A stretch of 25,273 nucleotides of DNA from a virus. A model generated the notes under the pieces. It made no database searches. It worked only from the letters and a program-made list of their open reading frames with translations, and had not been told where the DNA came from. The DNA lies in IMG/VR virus record IMGVR_UViG_3300048592_001209, positions 1 to 25,273 of that record; one strand, 5' to 3'. Position 1 is the first letter of the stretch; every line of letters starts with the position of its first letter. Below are positions 8,266 through 15,231 of this stretch, piece by piece. Made by a program: the position numbers and the translations under genes.

Positions 8266-8679
8266 TCAGGGATCGGCAGTCAGCATCTGCAGCGAGTTCA
8301 CCGGGAACGTCTGCGTCATCTGGCGGGCGCCGTTGACTTCGGTGCCGATCTTGATCTCGGTGACGACGAGGTTCCCGACCCACAACGGGTTGTCTGCGCC
8401 GGTCGCGGCGGTGGAGTACTTCACGGAGAACGGGAGCTGCGCGTCGTCGGTGAGCATCGCGGTCCACAAGGCCCGGTGGATGGTGGCGGCGGCGAGCTCG
8501 TTCTTGCACGTGATCGTGCACGACGTCTTCATCGCGCCGGCTTCGTCGCGTTCCTCGGCGTCGCCGTACGTGGCGGGGATCGTCACCGTGTTCCGGGTGG
8601 GCATGAGGACGAACTCGGTGATCTCGAGGGAGTGGTCGGTGCCGTCGATCTCGACGACGGCTTCGAGCTGTGTGGTCAT
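8266..8679 (-). CDS. Major tail (tube) protein
   Basis: The 137-residue, beta-rich protein shows the pattern of phage tail tube proteins: a compact start (LEAVVEIDGTDHSLEITEFV), a central segment with ATYGDAEERDEAGAMKTSCT, and alternating beta strands to the end (VVTEIKIGTEVNGARQMTQT). It would polymerise as stacked hexameric rings around the tape measure. It lies downstream of the tail terminator gene, as expected. The length is near the lower end for tube proteins, in keeping with the small genome. Confidence 0.75.
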   Translation of the reverse strand: MTTQLEAVVEIDGTDHSLEITEFVLMPTRNTVTIPATYGDAEERDEAGAMKTSCTITCKNELAAATIHRALWTAMLTDDAQLPFSVKYSTAATGADNPLWVGNLVVTEIKIGTEVNGARQMTQTFPVNSLQMLTADP

Positions 8680-8693
8680 GGATGTGTTGCCTT

Positions 8694-9113
8694 TCAGGTG
8701 GTGATGTCGACGGGGAGGTCGACGGACAGCGATGCGATCTCGCCGACGTCGGGGTTGCCGAGCGACGTCGGTGCGGTGACGAGCTCACCGCGGACGTGCA
8801 GATCGGACCAGAACGCCGAGTCGTAGCCTTCGAGGCCGGCGGCGATGCCGGGCCACGACAGCCACCGGTCAAGGGTGCGTTGCGCCTGGTGGGCGTCTTC
8901 GCGTGCCACCTCGAGGGTGAGCGTGATCCGACAGGCTCGTTCCGATGCGTACTGGGCGTGGTAGACGATGGCGGTGGGGGCGCCGACGTGGACGGCGGGC
9001 AGGTTCGGGCCGGGGGCGACACGGTCGTAGACGGCGACACCGGCGAGAACGTCGATGGCGCCGAGCGCGACGGCGAGCTCGCGGCGGATCGCGACGAGGT
9101 CGAGGTCAGCCAA
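8694..9113 (-). CDS. Putative tail terminator protein
   Basis: The 139-residue protein has an N-terminal helix (LDLVAIRRELAVALGAI), a Pro/Gly-rich segment (VAPGPNLPAVHVGAP) and a central beta-helix-beta part with ERACRITLTLEVAREDAHQA, then a C-terminal strand. This arrangement is typical of tail terminator proteins of the lambda gpU / HK97 gp11 fold, which cap the tube at the head-proximal end. Position between the gp6-like connector and the tube gene supports this. The start overlaps the previous gene by 8 bp. Confidence 0.65.
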   Translation of the reverse strand: MADLDLVAIRRELAVALGAIDVLAGVAVYDRVAPGPNLPAVHVGAPTAIVYHAQYASERACRITLTLEVAREDAHQAQRTLDRWLSWPGIAAGLEGYDSAFWSDLHVRGELVTAPTSLGNPDVGEIASLSVDLPVDITT

Positions 9114-9423
9114 AGCGGATCAGCTCCCAACGGGCGAGCAGGGCGTGGATGTCGGGGTCGGACACAGAAACACGCAGCGGGCCCCAGTCGCCGACCGCTT
9201 CGACGCCGTTGGTGGAGTAGCGGCGCCGGTAGAGGCGGGCGGCGTACATGACGGCGGCCTGATTGACGCGGTCCTGGTCGACGTCGACGGCGTCGAGGTC
9301 GTAGAAGTCGCCGAGGGCGCCCACCGCGGCCGCGAACACGCGGTCGAGCAGCTCGGCGTCGACGACGCCGGCTCCGACGTCGAGCCAGGCTTCGACGTCG
9401 TCGGTGGTCGCGGTGACCGCCAC
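9106..9423 (-). CDS. Head-tail connector protein (gp6-like)
   Basis: This 105-residue, mainly helical protein resembles the HK97 gp6 / SPP1 gp15 connector family: a first helix (DDVEAWLDVGA), a second with LLDRVFAAAVGALGDFY, a third with RVNQAAVMYAARLYRRR, then a short YSTNGVEAVGDWG turn and a final helix (DIHALLARWE). Family members form a dodecameric ring under the portal that docks the tail. It sits after the capsid and before the tail terminator, as in HK97-type gene order. Confidence 0.7.
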   Translation of the reverse strand: MAVTATTDDVEAWLDVGAGVVDAELLDRVFAAAVGALGDFYDLDAVDVDQDRVNQAAVMYAARLYRRRYSTNGVEAVGDWGPLRVSVSDPDIHALLARWELIRFG

Positions 9424-9426
9424 CGC

Positions 9427-9759
9427 TCAGCCCTTGCGTCCTCTGCTGGGCCGACCGCGCCCGCCGGCGGGGTCGACACCGGCGGGCAGGGACCGGCGGC
9501 GCAGGATCTCGCGTCGCTGCTCGAGGCGGGCGATCTTGGCGTCGATGCGGGCGATGTTGGTGGCGTCCTGCTTCGCGCGGGTGACGGCCCGGTCCGTCCC
9601 CACCGCGGCCGCTGGCTCTGCGGCGTCGGTGGGGACGGGCACGGGTACGGGGGCGCCGTCCGCCTGGAGCAGCTGCTCGAGGTCGGCTTTGCGGGCGCCC
9701 GCTGGGTAGTCGATGCCGGCGGCGTCGAGCCGGTCCTTGACTTCGGCGACGGTCGCCAT
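9427..9759 (-). CDS. Small SAP/HeH-like domain protein of the head-tail module
   Basis: The ATG at 9759 overlaps the capsid stop as TGATG; a GTG one codon upstream is also possible. The 110-residue protein starts with a short helix-extension-helix unit (TVAEVKDRLDAAGIDYPAGA, then RKADLEQLL), typical of HeH/SAP-like domains found just after capsid genes in actinophages. A Pro/Val/Ala-rich linker follows (GAPVPVPVPTDAAEPAAA), then a helix ending in an Arg/Gly-rich tail. It may bind nucleic acid or decorate or complete the head; the exact role is unknown. Confidence 0.6.
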   Translation of the reverse strand: MATVAEVKDRLDAAGIDYPAGARKADLEQLLQADGAPVPVPVPTDAAEPAAAVGTDRAVTRAKQDATNIARIDAKIARLEQRREILRRRSLPAGVDPAGGRGRPSRGRKG

Positions 9760-11333
9760 CACACGACCTCGGGGACGATCATCCAGAGGCCGCGGGTGTC
9801 GGTGACGCCGTGGGCGCCGAACTGGTAGACGGCGACATCACGAGACAGCGTCGAGGGGACGTCCGCCGTGAGCGTGCCGACCGGGCCGAGGAAGGTGCGG
9901 TAGGCCTCGGAGTGGGCGACGACGGCGGTGTCGGTGTCGAGTTCGGGCTCGATCCGCCACGGCAGGGTGCGGTGCTCGCCGGCGTCGGTGTCGAGACGCA
10001 TCGTGCCCATGTGGTTGAACGCCGACAACGACGGGTAGATCGGGCGGCCGTCGGTGTCTTCGAGGTCGGCGAGGGTCTGCCACAGCGACGTCGACAGCAG
10101 GATGAACGACGGGAACTGCCGCAGCGTGCCGAACATGCCAGCGACGCAGGCGTTGACTGCCTGGTTGAACGTCGCGGTCATCTCGACCTGCTGCGGTGCC
10201 GGGGTGGCGGCGACGACGCCGTCGGCGACGGCTTCGTTGACCTCGAGCGCGAGGGCTTCGAGGTGCAGGCGGTTGACCTCGTTGAGGTACTCCGGCGACG
10301 AGCGCAGCACGGTCTGCAGCGACATGCCTTGGCCGCCGGCGAACGTGTCGAGCTCCCAGGTGACCGGGGTGATGACGACGGCCTGCGATGCGATCTCGGT
10401 GTTCTCGGTCGTCTGCTTGGCGGCGGTCGCCCGGGTCGTCACCTTCGGCTGCTTGACGGAGTCGCCTTCGTCCGGGAGCGGCCGAGACGAGAACATTTCG
10501 ACCGATGGCTGCACCTGGCGTTGCAGGTCGATGATCTCGCGGATCCAGGACTCGTGGACGAGACCGGTCTGCGCTGCGGTCGTCGTCGTGGCGAGGGCAC
10601 GCTGGTAGCGGGCGAGCTCGTCGCCGTCGATCTCGCCCTTCGCGGCGGCGAGAGCGAAGTGACCGAACGACCGGAACCGGCTGCCGGCGCGGGCGCCGCC
10701 GACGGCTGCGCCGGGACGAGGGGCCGAGCGTTGCCGGGAACGCTGCGACGTCGCCGTCGTGGTGTCGGCCGTCGTGTCGTCGGTCGTGGTGTCGTCGACG
10801 TCGTCGGTCGTGGTGTCGTCGACCTGGTCGACGTCGTCGGTGGTGTCGGTGGCGGTGATCATGGTTGCTCCTTCGGTGTTGGATCGGCGGCCGACGATGC
10901 GGGCGCCGGCGTGTTGGGGGTCGGTGGTGAACGCGAAGCGGCGCAGCTGCGCGCCGGATCGTTCGATCGAGGCGCCGGCGGCGACGGGGTGCGGGTCGTC
11001 GTCGAAGTCGATCGACACCGCCTCGTAGATGCCGGCGTCGACGTCGGCGAGGAAGTCACGGCCGGCGGACGACTGCGAGATGCGCACGTCGGCGTAGAGG
11101 CCGTCGTCGCGGTCGTCGACCTGGACGGCGCGGCCCACGATCTTGCCGTCGTGCTCGACTTCGCCGAGCAGACGCTCACCGGCGACGAGCCCGCCGCGCT
11201 TGAACGACTCGGAGTAGAAGTCGCGACCGTTGTCGGTGACCTCGGCGGGTGTGTTCCACGGAACGAGGCAGACGGTGAGGGTGTCACCGTTGACGGTCGG
11301 AGCGGTGGTGCGCAGGTGGCGGGTACGGATCAT
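9759..11333 (-). CDS. Prohead protease - major capsid fusion protein
   Basis: This 524-residue frame joins two phage head proteins. Residues 1-150 are an HK97-type prohead protease (U35): likely catalytic His in LLGEVEHDGKIVGRAV and Ser in IYEAVSIDFDD. Residues about 158-200 are a low-complexity Asp/Thr linker (TTDDVDDTTTDDTTADTTT), then an Arg/Pro-rich patch. Residues about 215-524 are an HK97-fold major capsid protein, with PEYLNEVNRLHLEALALEV and a C-terminal VYQFGAHGVTDTRGLWM. The start has a GGAGG 7 nt upstream and overlaps the portal stop as ATGA. A second ATG at codon 158 has its own AAGGAG, so a free capsid protein of 367 residues may also be made. Confidence 0.85.
   Translation of the reverse strand: MIRTRHLRTTAPTVNGDTLTVCLVPWNTPAEVTDNGRDFYSESFKRGGLVAGERLLGEVEHDGKIVGRAVQVDDRDDGLYADVRISQSSAGRDFLADVDAGIYEAVSIDFDDDPHPVAAGASIERSGAQLRRFAFTTDPQHAGARIVGRRSNTEGATMITATDTTDDVDQVDDTTTDDVDDTTTDDTTADTTTATSQRSRQRSAPRPGAAVGGARAGSRFRSFGHFALAAAKGEIDGDELARYQRALATTTTAAQTGLVHESWIREIIDLQRQVQPSVEMFSSRPLPDEGDSVKQPKVTTRATAAKQTTENTEIASQAVVITPVTWELDTFAGGQGMSLQTVLRSSPEYLNEVNRLHLEALALEVNEAVADGVVAATPAPQQVEMTATFNQAVNACVAGMFGTLRQFPSFILLSTSLWQTLADLEDTDGRPIYPSLSAFNHMGTMRLDTDAGEHRTLPWRIEPELDTDTAVVAHSEAYRTFLGPVGTLTADVPSTLSRDVAVYQFGAHGVTDTRGLWMIVPEVV
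10777..10823. repeat. Two 24-bp tandem repeats in the capsid linker
   Basis: Two adjacent copies (10777-10800 and 10801-10823) of a TCG/GTC-rich unit encode the Asp/Thr-rich linker between protease and capsid. The period is a multiple of three, so the repeat can change linker length without shifting the frame. Confidence 0.7.
10860..10873 (-). promoter_or_regulatory. Internal ribosome-binding site and ATG for free capsid protein
   Basis: On the minus strand AAGGAG (10873-10868) lies 5 nt before an in-frame ATG at 10862, exactly at the junction between the protease domain and the Asp/Thr linker. It is among the strongest Shine-Dalgarno matches in the phage operon. It would yield a 367-residue linker-capsid protein besides the full-length fusion. 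Confidence 0.65.
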
Positions 11334-12355
11334 GCGACGGCCTCCAGGCGTGGCATCGGGGCGACGACGTCGGGCATGCCGCCGGCGTCGGTCGGCGACA
11401 CGAGCCGGAACATGACGTCGGTGTCCATCGTGACTTCGACGCCGGCGAGCTCGGACCAGAAGTCCTCGAGGCGGGCGATCCAGGTCGGCACCAGCGAGAA
11501 CGACAACCAGCGGGCGATCTCGCCATGCACGTTCGAGTAGGTCATCGACCCGTTCGACTTGGCATTCGCGAGCGACGGTGGCGCGTTGACGAGACGGGCG
11601 ACCTCAGATGCGCACTGCTCGAGGATCCGCCCGATCGCTTCCATCTCGCCGTTGTTCGCCGGGACCTGCAGCTCCCAGCCGGCCGGGAGCACCGCGGGGC
11701 GGCGTTCCTTGCGGGCTTCGACCCAGTCCTCGGCGGCCTCGGCCGGTGAGTAGACGGTGTTGCCGGGCCCGGTGCGGCGCAGCACCGTGGACGGGTTGCC
11801 GCCACCGGCGAAGAACATCGACAGGTACGAGTAGGCGTAGCCGTACATCGTGAGCGGCTCGGACGCCATCGACAGCGGCGACCGGCCGATCGCACCGTAG
11901 CGCGGGTCGTCGTTGATCTTGAACCAATGGATCTGGTCCTTCGCGACGATCTCGCCGTCGTAGTACCAGAACGGCACGTTCAACGGGTCGTCCGGGTCGA
12001 AGCCCGGGCCAACACGGTTCGGGTCGAGCACGGTGATCGCGTCACGGCGCCGCGATGGCATCACGAACGCGTTGCCGGTCCACCACGCGGACTGGACCAG
12101 CTTGTGCACGGTGCTGTGGCGGGACTCGTCAGGGTTCGGACGGCGGATCACCTCCGGCGTCGTGCCGCGGCCGCCGGTCACCAGTGGCATCGCGGCGAGG
12201 ACGTCGGCGTGCAGGTTCGCGAGACCGACCGCCACCGGCAGCTCCCGGACGGGTATCGGGGCGCCGGCGACGCGTGCAGCGCCGAGTGCTACGATCACCT
12301 CGGTGACGAGGCTGACGTCGGAACGGGTGCGGCGCTGCCGGCGGCGGTCGAACAT
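11330..12355 (-). CDS. Portal protein (HK97 family)
   Basis: The 341-residue protein matches the HK97 phage portal family: the clip/stem region contains VHKLVQSAWWTGNAFVMPSR and WYYDGEIVAKDQIHWFKIND, followed by the conserved GAIGRSPLSMASEPLTMYGY and SMFFAGGGNPSTVLRR, and a C-terminal NAPPSLANAKSNGSMTYSNV. Portals form the dodecameric ring for DNA entry and the packaging motor. The protein is shorter than HK97 portal (about 420 residues), in line with a small capsid. It begins close to the divergent HTH gene, so a new promoter may start here. The stop overlaps the protease-capsid start. Confidence 0.88.
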   Translation of the reverse strand: MFDRRRQRRTRSDVSLVTEVIVALGAARVAGAPIPVRELPVAVGLANLHADVLAAMPLVTGGRGTTPEVIRRPNPDESRHSTVHKLVQSAWWTGNAFVMPSRRRDAITVLDPNRVGPGFDPDDPLNVPFWYYDGEIVAKDQIHWFKINDDPRYGAIGRSPLSMASEPLTMYGYAYSYLSMFFAGGGNPSTVLRRTGPGNTVYSPAEAAEDWVEARKERRPAVLPAGWELQVPANNGEMEAIGRILEQCASEVARLVNAPPSLANAKSNGSMTYSNVHGEIARWLSFSLVPTWIARLEDFWSELAGVEVTMDTDVMFRLVSPTDAGGMPDVVAPMPRLEAVA

Positions 12356-12373
12356 GCCCGACCAGTTGATCGA

Positions 12374-12400
12374 ACGGTCGTACGATCGTGTCGTGACCGT
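12374..12400. promoter_or_regulatory. Nested palindromes between portal and divergent HTH gene
   Basis: The 37-bp gap between the portal start (12355) and the HTH start (12393) holds ACGGTC (12374-12379) and its inverse GACCGT (12395-12400). Between and overlapping these are two perfect 8-bp palindromes, TCGTACGA (12378-12385) and ACGATCGT (12382-12389). Such packing in a divergent promoter gap suggests an operator, possibly bound by the HTH protein itself. Confidence 0.45.
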
Positions 12401-12587
12401 CCCTGATCACCACCGCGCGTCTCTGATGAGCGATGAGCAGGTCGCCGAGCTGCTCGGCGTGTCTCGCGGGACGGTGCGCCGATGGCGCTACGACGGGGAC
12501 CTTCCCTACGTGCGCCTCGGCCGAAACCTGGTGAGGATCTCCCGCGACGACGTCGACGAGCTCGTCGCCTCCCGGCGCGTCACGTGA
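12393..12587 (+). CDS. Small HTH protein inserted between portal and terminase (opposite strand)
   Basis: The GTG at 12393 gives 64 residues; an ATG at 12426 is also possible. The protein is a single helix-turn-helix of the excisionase/MerR type: MSDEQVAELLGVSRGTVRRW, then a wing-like LPYVRLGRNLVRISRDDVDE. It is the only rightward gene inside the leftward structural operon and overlaps the terminase 3' end by 8 bp, tail to tail. No CI-type repressor is visible elsewhere, so this or the HTH gene next to the integrase may be the lysogeny regulator or excisionase. Its exact job is unknown. Confidence 0.75.
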   Translation: MTVPDHHRASLMSDEQVAELLGVSRGTVRRWRYDGDLPYVRLGRNLVRISRDDVDELVASRRVT

Positions 12588-14127
12588 TGCGGTCGATGCG
12601 GGCGCCGGCGGGGAACAGGCGCCGGTAGTGGCCGAGCGCCCACGTGGCGGCCTGGATCGGGTCGAGGGGCACGTCGGCGGCGCGTTGATCGAACGCCCGG
12701 GCGCCGCCGAGGGGCCGCCACCGCGACCCTGCGGCCGCGGTGTTCAGGTCGGGCTGGTCCTGATGGGCGAAGCTGCGTTGCTCGAGCTCGTCGACGAGGG
12801 TGCCGCAGTGGCCGCCGACGTCGACGCCGGAGAGCTCGTCGACGGCGAGGCCGCGGCCGGCGGCGCGGTCGATGATGCCGCCGGCGCCGGCGGAACGGTC
12901 GGCGACGATCGCGACGGAGTGGCGGGCGGTGAGCTGCTCGAGGACGTCGACGACCCAGCCGGTGCCGGGACGTCGATCGACGACGACGCCGACGCGACCG
13001 TCGGGGAGGCCGCCGGCGACCGCGACGGAGGTGTGCGAGCGGGTCGGGTGGATGTGCACACCGGTGACGAACGGCGCCGTGATGGGCAGGTCGACGTCGG
13101 CGTCGCCGGCGGCTTCGGTCCACAGGTCCATGTCGATCGCCGAGGACTGGGCGATCGTCGGGCGCCGGCACAGCCACGCACGGTCGAAGTCGGCGTTGGT
13201 CATCGACGTCCGATAGGACCGGATCCGTTCCACGGTGATGGTGGTGCCGAGCGCCGGCATGCATTGCGCCCACACGGCGGGGTCGTCGCCGTCGGCGTCG
13301 TCGTCGGCTGACCACTCGAACAGGGCGATGCGGGCGTCGGGGTCGTTGATCGCGGCGAGGCCGACGTCCTGGTAGTGCAGCAGTAGGCCGTCGTCGCCTT
13401 CGCCGACGGTGGACACGATCGTCAACTGCGGATCGGCGCGGGTCGCCATCGTCGGCTGGATCGACGCGATCACGGAGGTGTCGGCGTAGACGAACGCTTC
13501 GTCGAGGACGCCGTCGTCGACGGTCTTGCCGTCGGCCATCGAGTCGTTCGACGGCACGATGAAGATCCTCGAGCCGAGCCCGGCGCCGGCGGTCCAGCGG
13601 ATGTGTGCGGAGCCGTTCGAGCGGCGTGGTTTGGTGCGAGGCCCGAAGTAGGGGTGGCGGGCGAGGTCACGGTCGTACCACTCGTCGATCAGTTTCTCGC
13701 GGGCCTTGTCGGCGTTCTGGGCGGCGTAGATCAGCTGACGCCACGGTGCGATCTCCGCCGAGCGGGCGAGCTTCGCGACGATGTAGGTCGTCTTGCCGTT
13801 CTGGCGCGGGATGATGATGACGATCAGGTCGTACCAGAGCAGCCCGGTCGCCGGGTCGAGCTCGTGGGCGACGTCGGCGATGAACCGCTGATGCGGCATG
13901 AAGTAGTCGCCACCGGTGAGCAGGAAGTGGTAGTCCTCGACGAGGCCGCCGACCGTCGGGCGTTCAAGGTTCCGTTCGGTCGTGAATCTTGGCGGACATC
14001 GCAGCGAAGAACTCGTCAACGGTGGTTGCGTCGATCTCAGCTCGGACGGGCGCCAGATCGCGGCGGATCGCTTGGAGCTGGCGGGCGGTGTTGATCTTGC
14101 CGTAGCGGTCGCCTTCGGCTTCGGCAC
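12580..14127 (-). CDS. Terminase large subunit
   Basis: The protein has the ATPase and nuclease arrangement of phage terminases. Walker A is IIPRQNGKTTYIVAK, Walker B is DDGVLDEAFVYA, and the coupling motif is TIVSTVGEG. The C-terminal RNase H-like nuclease domain has acidic residues in VTGVHIHPTR, VAIVADRSAGAGG and near the end. It cuts concatemeric DNA and drives it into the prohead through the portal. The GTG at 14127 has a GGGAG 7 nt upstream but overlaps the small terminase gene by 164 bp, and the first 50 residues look like low-complexity shadow coding. A TTG at 14019 is an alternative start without a good Shine-Dalgarno. Confidence 0.9.
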   Translation of the reverse strand: MPKPKATATARSTPPASSKRSAAIWRPSELRSTQPPLTSSSLRCPPRFTTERNLERPTVGGLVEDYHFLLTGGDYFMPHQRFIADVAHELDPATGLLWYDLIVIIIPRQNGKTTYIVAKLARSAEIAPWRQLIYAAQNADKAREKLIDEWYDRDLARHPYFGPRTKPRRSNGSAHIRWTAGAGLGSRIFIVPSNDSMADGKTVDDGVLDEAFVYADTSVIASIQPTMATRADPQLTIVSTVGEGDDGLLLHYQDVGLAAINDPDARIALFEWSADDDADGDDPAVWAQCMPALGTTITVERIRSYRTSMTNADFDRAWLCRRPTIAQSSAIDMDLWTEAAGDADVDLPITAPFVTGVHIHPTRSHTSVAVAGGLPDGRVGVVVDRRPGTGWVVDVLEQLTARHSVAIVADRSAGAGGIIDRAAGRGLAVDELSGVDVGGHCGTLVDELEQRSFAHQDQPDLNTAAAGSRWRPLGGARAFDQRAADVPLDPIQAATWALGHYRRLFPAGARIDRIT

Positions 14128-14386
14128 GGTCTATCTCCCGGGCGAGCAGCTGGTAGGTCGCCTCGAGCGCGGCGCAGGCGTCGGTGATGCGTCCGGCGAG
14201 GTCGACGAGGTCGGCGGCGGCGGCGAGCTCGACGGCACCGCGGCCGCCGGCGGCTGGTGGCAGCAGCGACAGTTGGTGTGTGCCGATGCGGACGGCGTCG
14301 AGGTGCACGACGCAGGTGCGTTGATGCGAGGCGAGGCCGCCGGCGTTGCCTGCCTTGCGGCCGCACTCGCAGACGTGTAACCGCAA
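13964..14386 (-). CDS. Putative terminase small subunit with zinc-finger-like N-terminus
   Basis: The proposed TTG start at 14386 has GAGGG 7 nt upstream and lies 10 bp after the HNH stop, giving 140 residues. The N-terminus has a C2HC-like finger (VCECGRKAGNAGGLASHQRTC). The C-terminal half is strongly helical with a predicted coiled coil (LVDLAGRITDACAALEATYQ, then IDRAEAEGDRYGKINTARQL). The position between HNH and large terminase, and the helical oligomerisation region, fit a DNA-recognising small terminase. No classical HTH is seen; the zinc finger may take over DNA binding. The family assignment rests on context. Confidence 0.6.
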   Translation of the reverse strand: MRLHVCECGRKAGNAGGLASHQRTCVVHLDAVRIGTHQLSLLPPAAGGRGAVELAAAADLVDLAGRITDACAALEATYQLLAREIDRAEAEGDRYGKINTARQLQAIRRDLAPVRAEIDATTVDEFFAAMSAKIHDRTEP

Positions 14387-14396
14387 ACCGGGACCC

Positions 14397-14717
14397 TCAC
14401 CGTTCCGGGGGAGAGAGAGACGCCGAATGCGGGGTCCACTGTGGGCCGCCCCCTCCAAAAACTGTGTGACGCCGCCGAGCCCGCGCCCGGCGGGTCCGAT
14501 CCGCGGCCCCGCGCCTCGAGTTGCACCGGGTGCACGAGGCGACCAGGTTGTCCAGGGTCGTCGGGCCACCCTCGCAACGTGGGATCGGCCAGTGATCCGA
14601 CGTCGACGCCCGACCACCGCACCACCTGCAGATGTACCGGTCGCGTTCGAGGACCTGGAGACGCAGCCGGCGGTGCAGGCTCCCGTACCCGCGGCGGGCC
14701 GCGGACAGCTTGCTCAC
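14397..14717 (-). CDS. HNH endonuclease (packaging-associated)
   Basis: The GTG at 14717 overlaps the previous stop as GTGA and gives 106 residues. The HNH motif is clear: LQVLERDRYICRWCGG, then STSDHWPIPRCEGG with the catalytic His, LDNLVASCTRCNSRRG with the Asn and the second Cys pair. HNH proteins next to terminases are known partners of the packaging machine in HK97-like phages, where they help the terminase cut cos ends. The gene order HNH, small terminase, large terminase supports that role here rather than a free-standing homing endonuclease. Confidence 0.88.
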   Translation of the reverse strand: MSKLSAARRGYGSLHRRLRLQVLERDRYICRWCGGRASTSDHWPIPRCEGGPTTLDNLVASCTRCNSRRGAADRTRRARARRRHTVFGGGGPQWTPHSASLSPPER

Positions 14718-14908
14718 AGCGCCGCCCGGACCGCAGCGTCTTTCGCCTCGAGCAGCTTGCGCAACGCCACCGTCAGCTCGGCACCGTCGAGGCCGCCCGC
14801 GGCGAGGGCGTGAGCGAGCTCGCAGAACGGGCGGGACACAGCGGCCAGGTGCTCGGGCAGGTGCTCGTGTTCGAAGTAGCGCAGGATAGCAGCAGTCGAC
14901 GGGTGCAT
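14714..14908 (-). CDS. 64-residue helical-hairpin protein, candidate Acb2/Tad1-type signal sponge
   Basis: The ATG at 14908 follows a GGGG a few nt upstream. The protein is nearly all helix: PSTAAILRYFEHEHLPEHLA, VSRPFCELAHALA, then ELTVALRKLLEAKDAAVRAA. The phrase HLP-x5-VS-x-PF-x2-LA followed by a final LRKLLEAKDAAVRA helix recurs in small actinophage proteins and resembles, by memory, the Acb2/Tad1 hairpin domain. Those proteins sequester cyclic nucleotides or gcADPR and so block CBASS or Thoeris defence. This is a family guess without a search. The gene is coupled to the HNH gene by a 4-bp overlap. Without the homology it would be a plain hypothetical early protein. Confidence 0.6.
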   Translation of the reverse strand: MHPSTAAILRYFEHEHLPEHLAAVSRPFCELAHALAAGGLDGAELTVALRKLLEAKDAAVRAAL

Positions 14909-14997
14909 GTCCCCGATCGTACGTTCCCGATGCCACACCAGAGGCGAATGGGCGGCTGTGTGGGCCCGTAGCGGCTCGCACACCCCGTTCTGTGGTG

Positions 14998-15231
14998 TCA
15001 GGGTGCGGGCGGGGTCGTGTTCGCGTCGGAGACGTCCACGGGGGGGCCGGTGATCCGCCAACGCAGCTCGGCCGGCAGGGGCAGCTGTTCGGGTTGGCGG
15101 CGCCGGAACCGGTACGACGCGAGATACATCGCCCACGCCCGCCGGCACGACCGGCACCGGCACGGATCACGACGCAGCCGGTACCGGCGCGTCGTGCCAT
15201 GCGGCGGATCCGGCAACGGCGGACGTGGCAT
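14998..15231 (-). CDS. Small basic Cys-rich phage protein
   Basis: The ATG at 15231 overlaps the previous stop (TGATG), giving 77 residues. A short C-x-C-x2-C cluster lies in LRRDPCRCRSCRRAWAMYL, surrounded by many Arg residues, followed by YRFRRRQPEQ and a Pro-rich tail. The cluster could bind a metal ion and the basic face nucleic acid. No known family is recognised. A gap of 89 bp follows before the Acb2-like gene, the longest gap in the early region, and may hold a regulatory signal. Confidence 0.6.
   Translation of the reverse strand: MPRPPLPDPPHGTTRRYRLRRDPCRCRSCRRAWAMYLASYRFRRRQPEQLPLPAELRWRITGPPVDVSDANTTPPAP

Noticed and set aside
9810-11540. A 576-codon open frame on the plus strand opposite the protease-capsid gene
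   Set aside because: It is a Gly/Arg/Val/Asp-rich shadow of the fusion gene without any recognisable fold; the minus-strand frame has clear phage domains and overlapping neighbours.
14397-14717. HNH gene as a free-standing homing endonuclease or group I intron remnant
   Set aside because: It is tightly overlapped with its upstream neighbour and adjacent to both terminase genes, the known arrangement of packaging-associated HNH proteins; no intron boundaries are visible.
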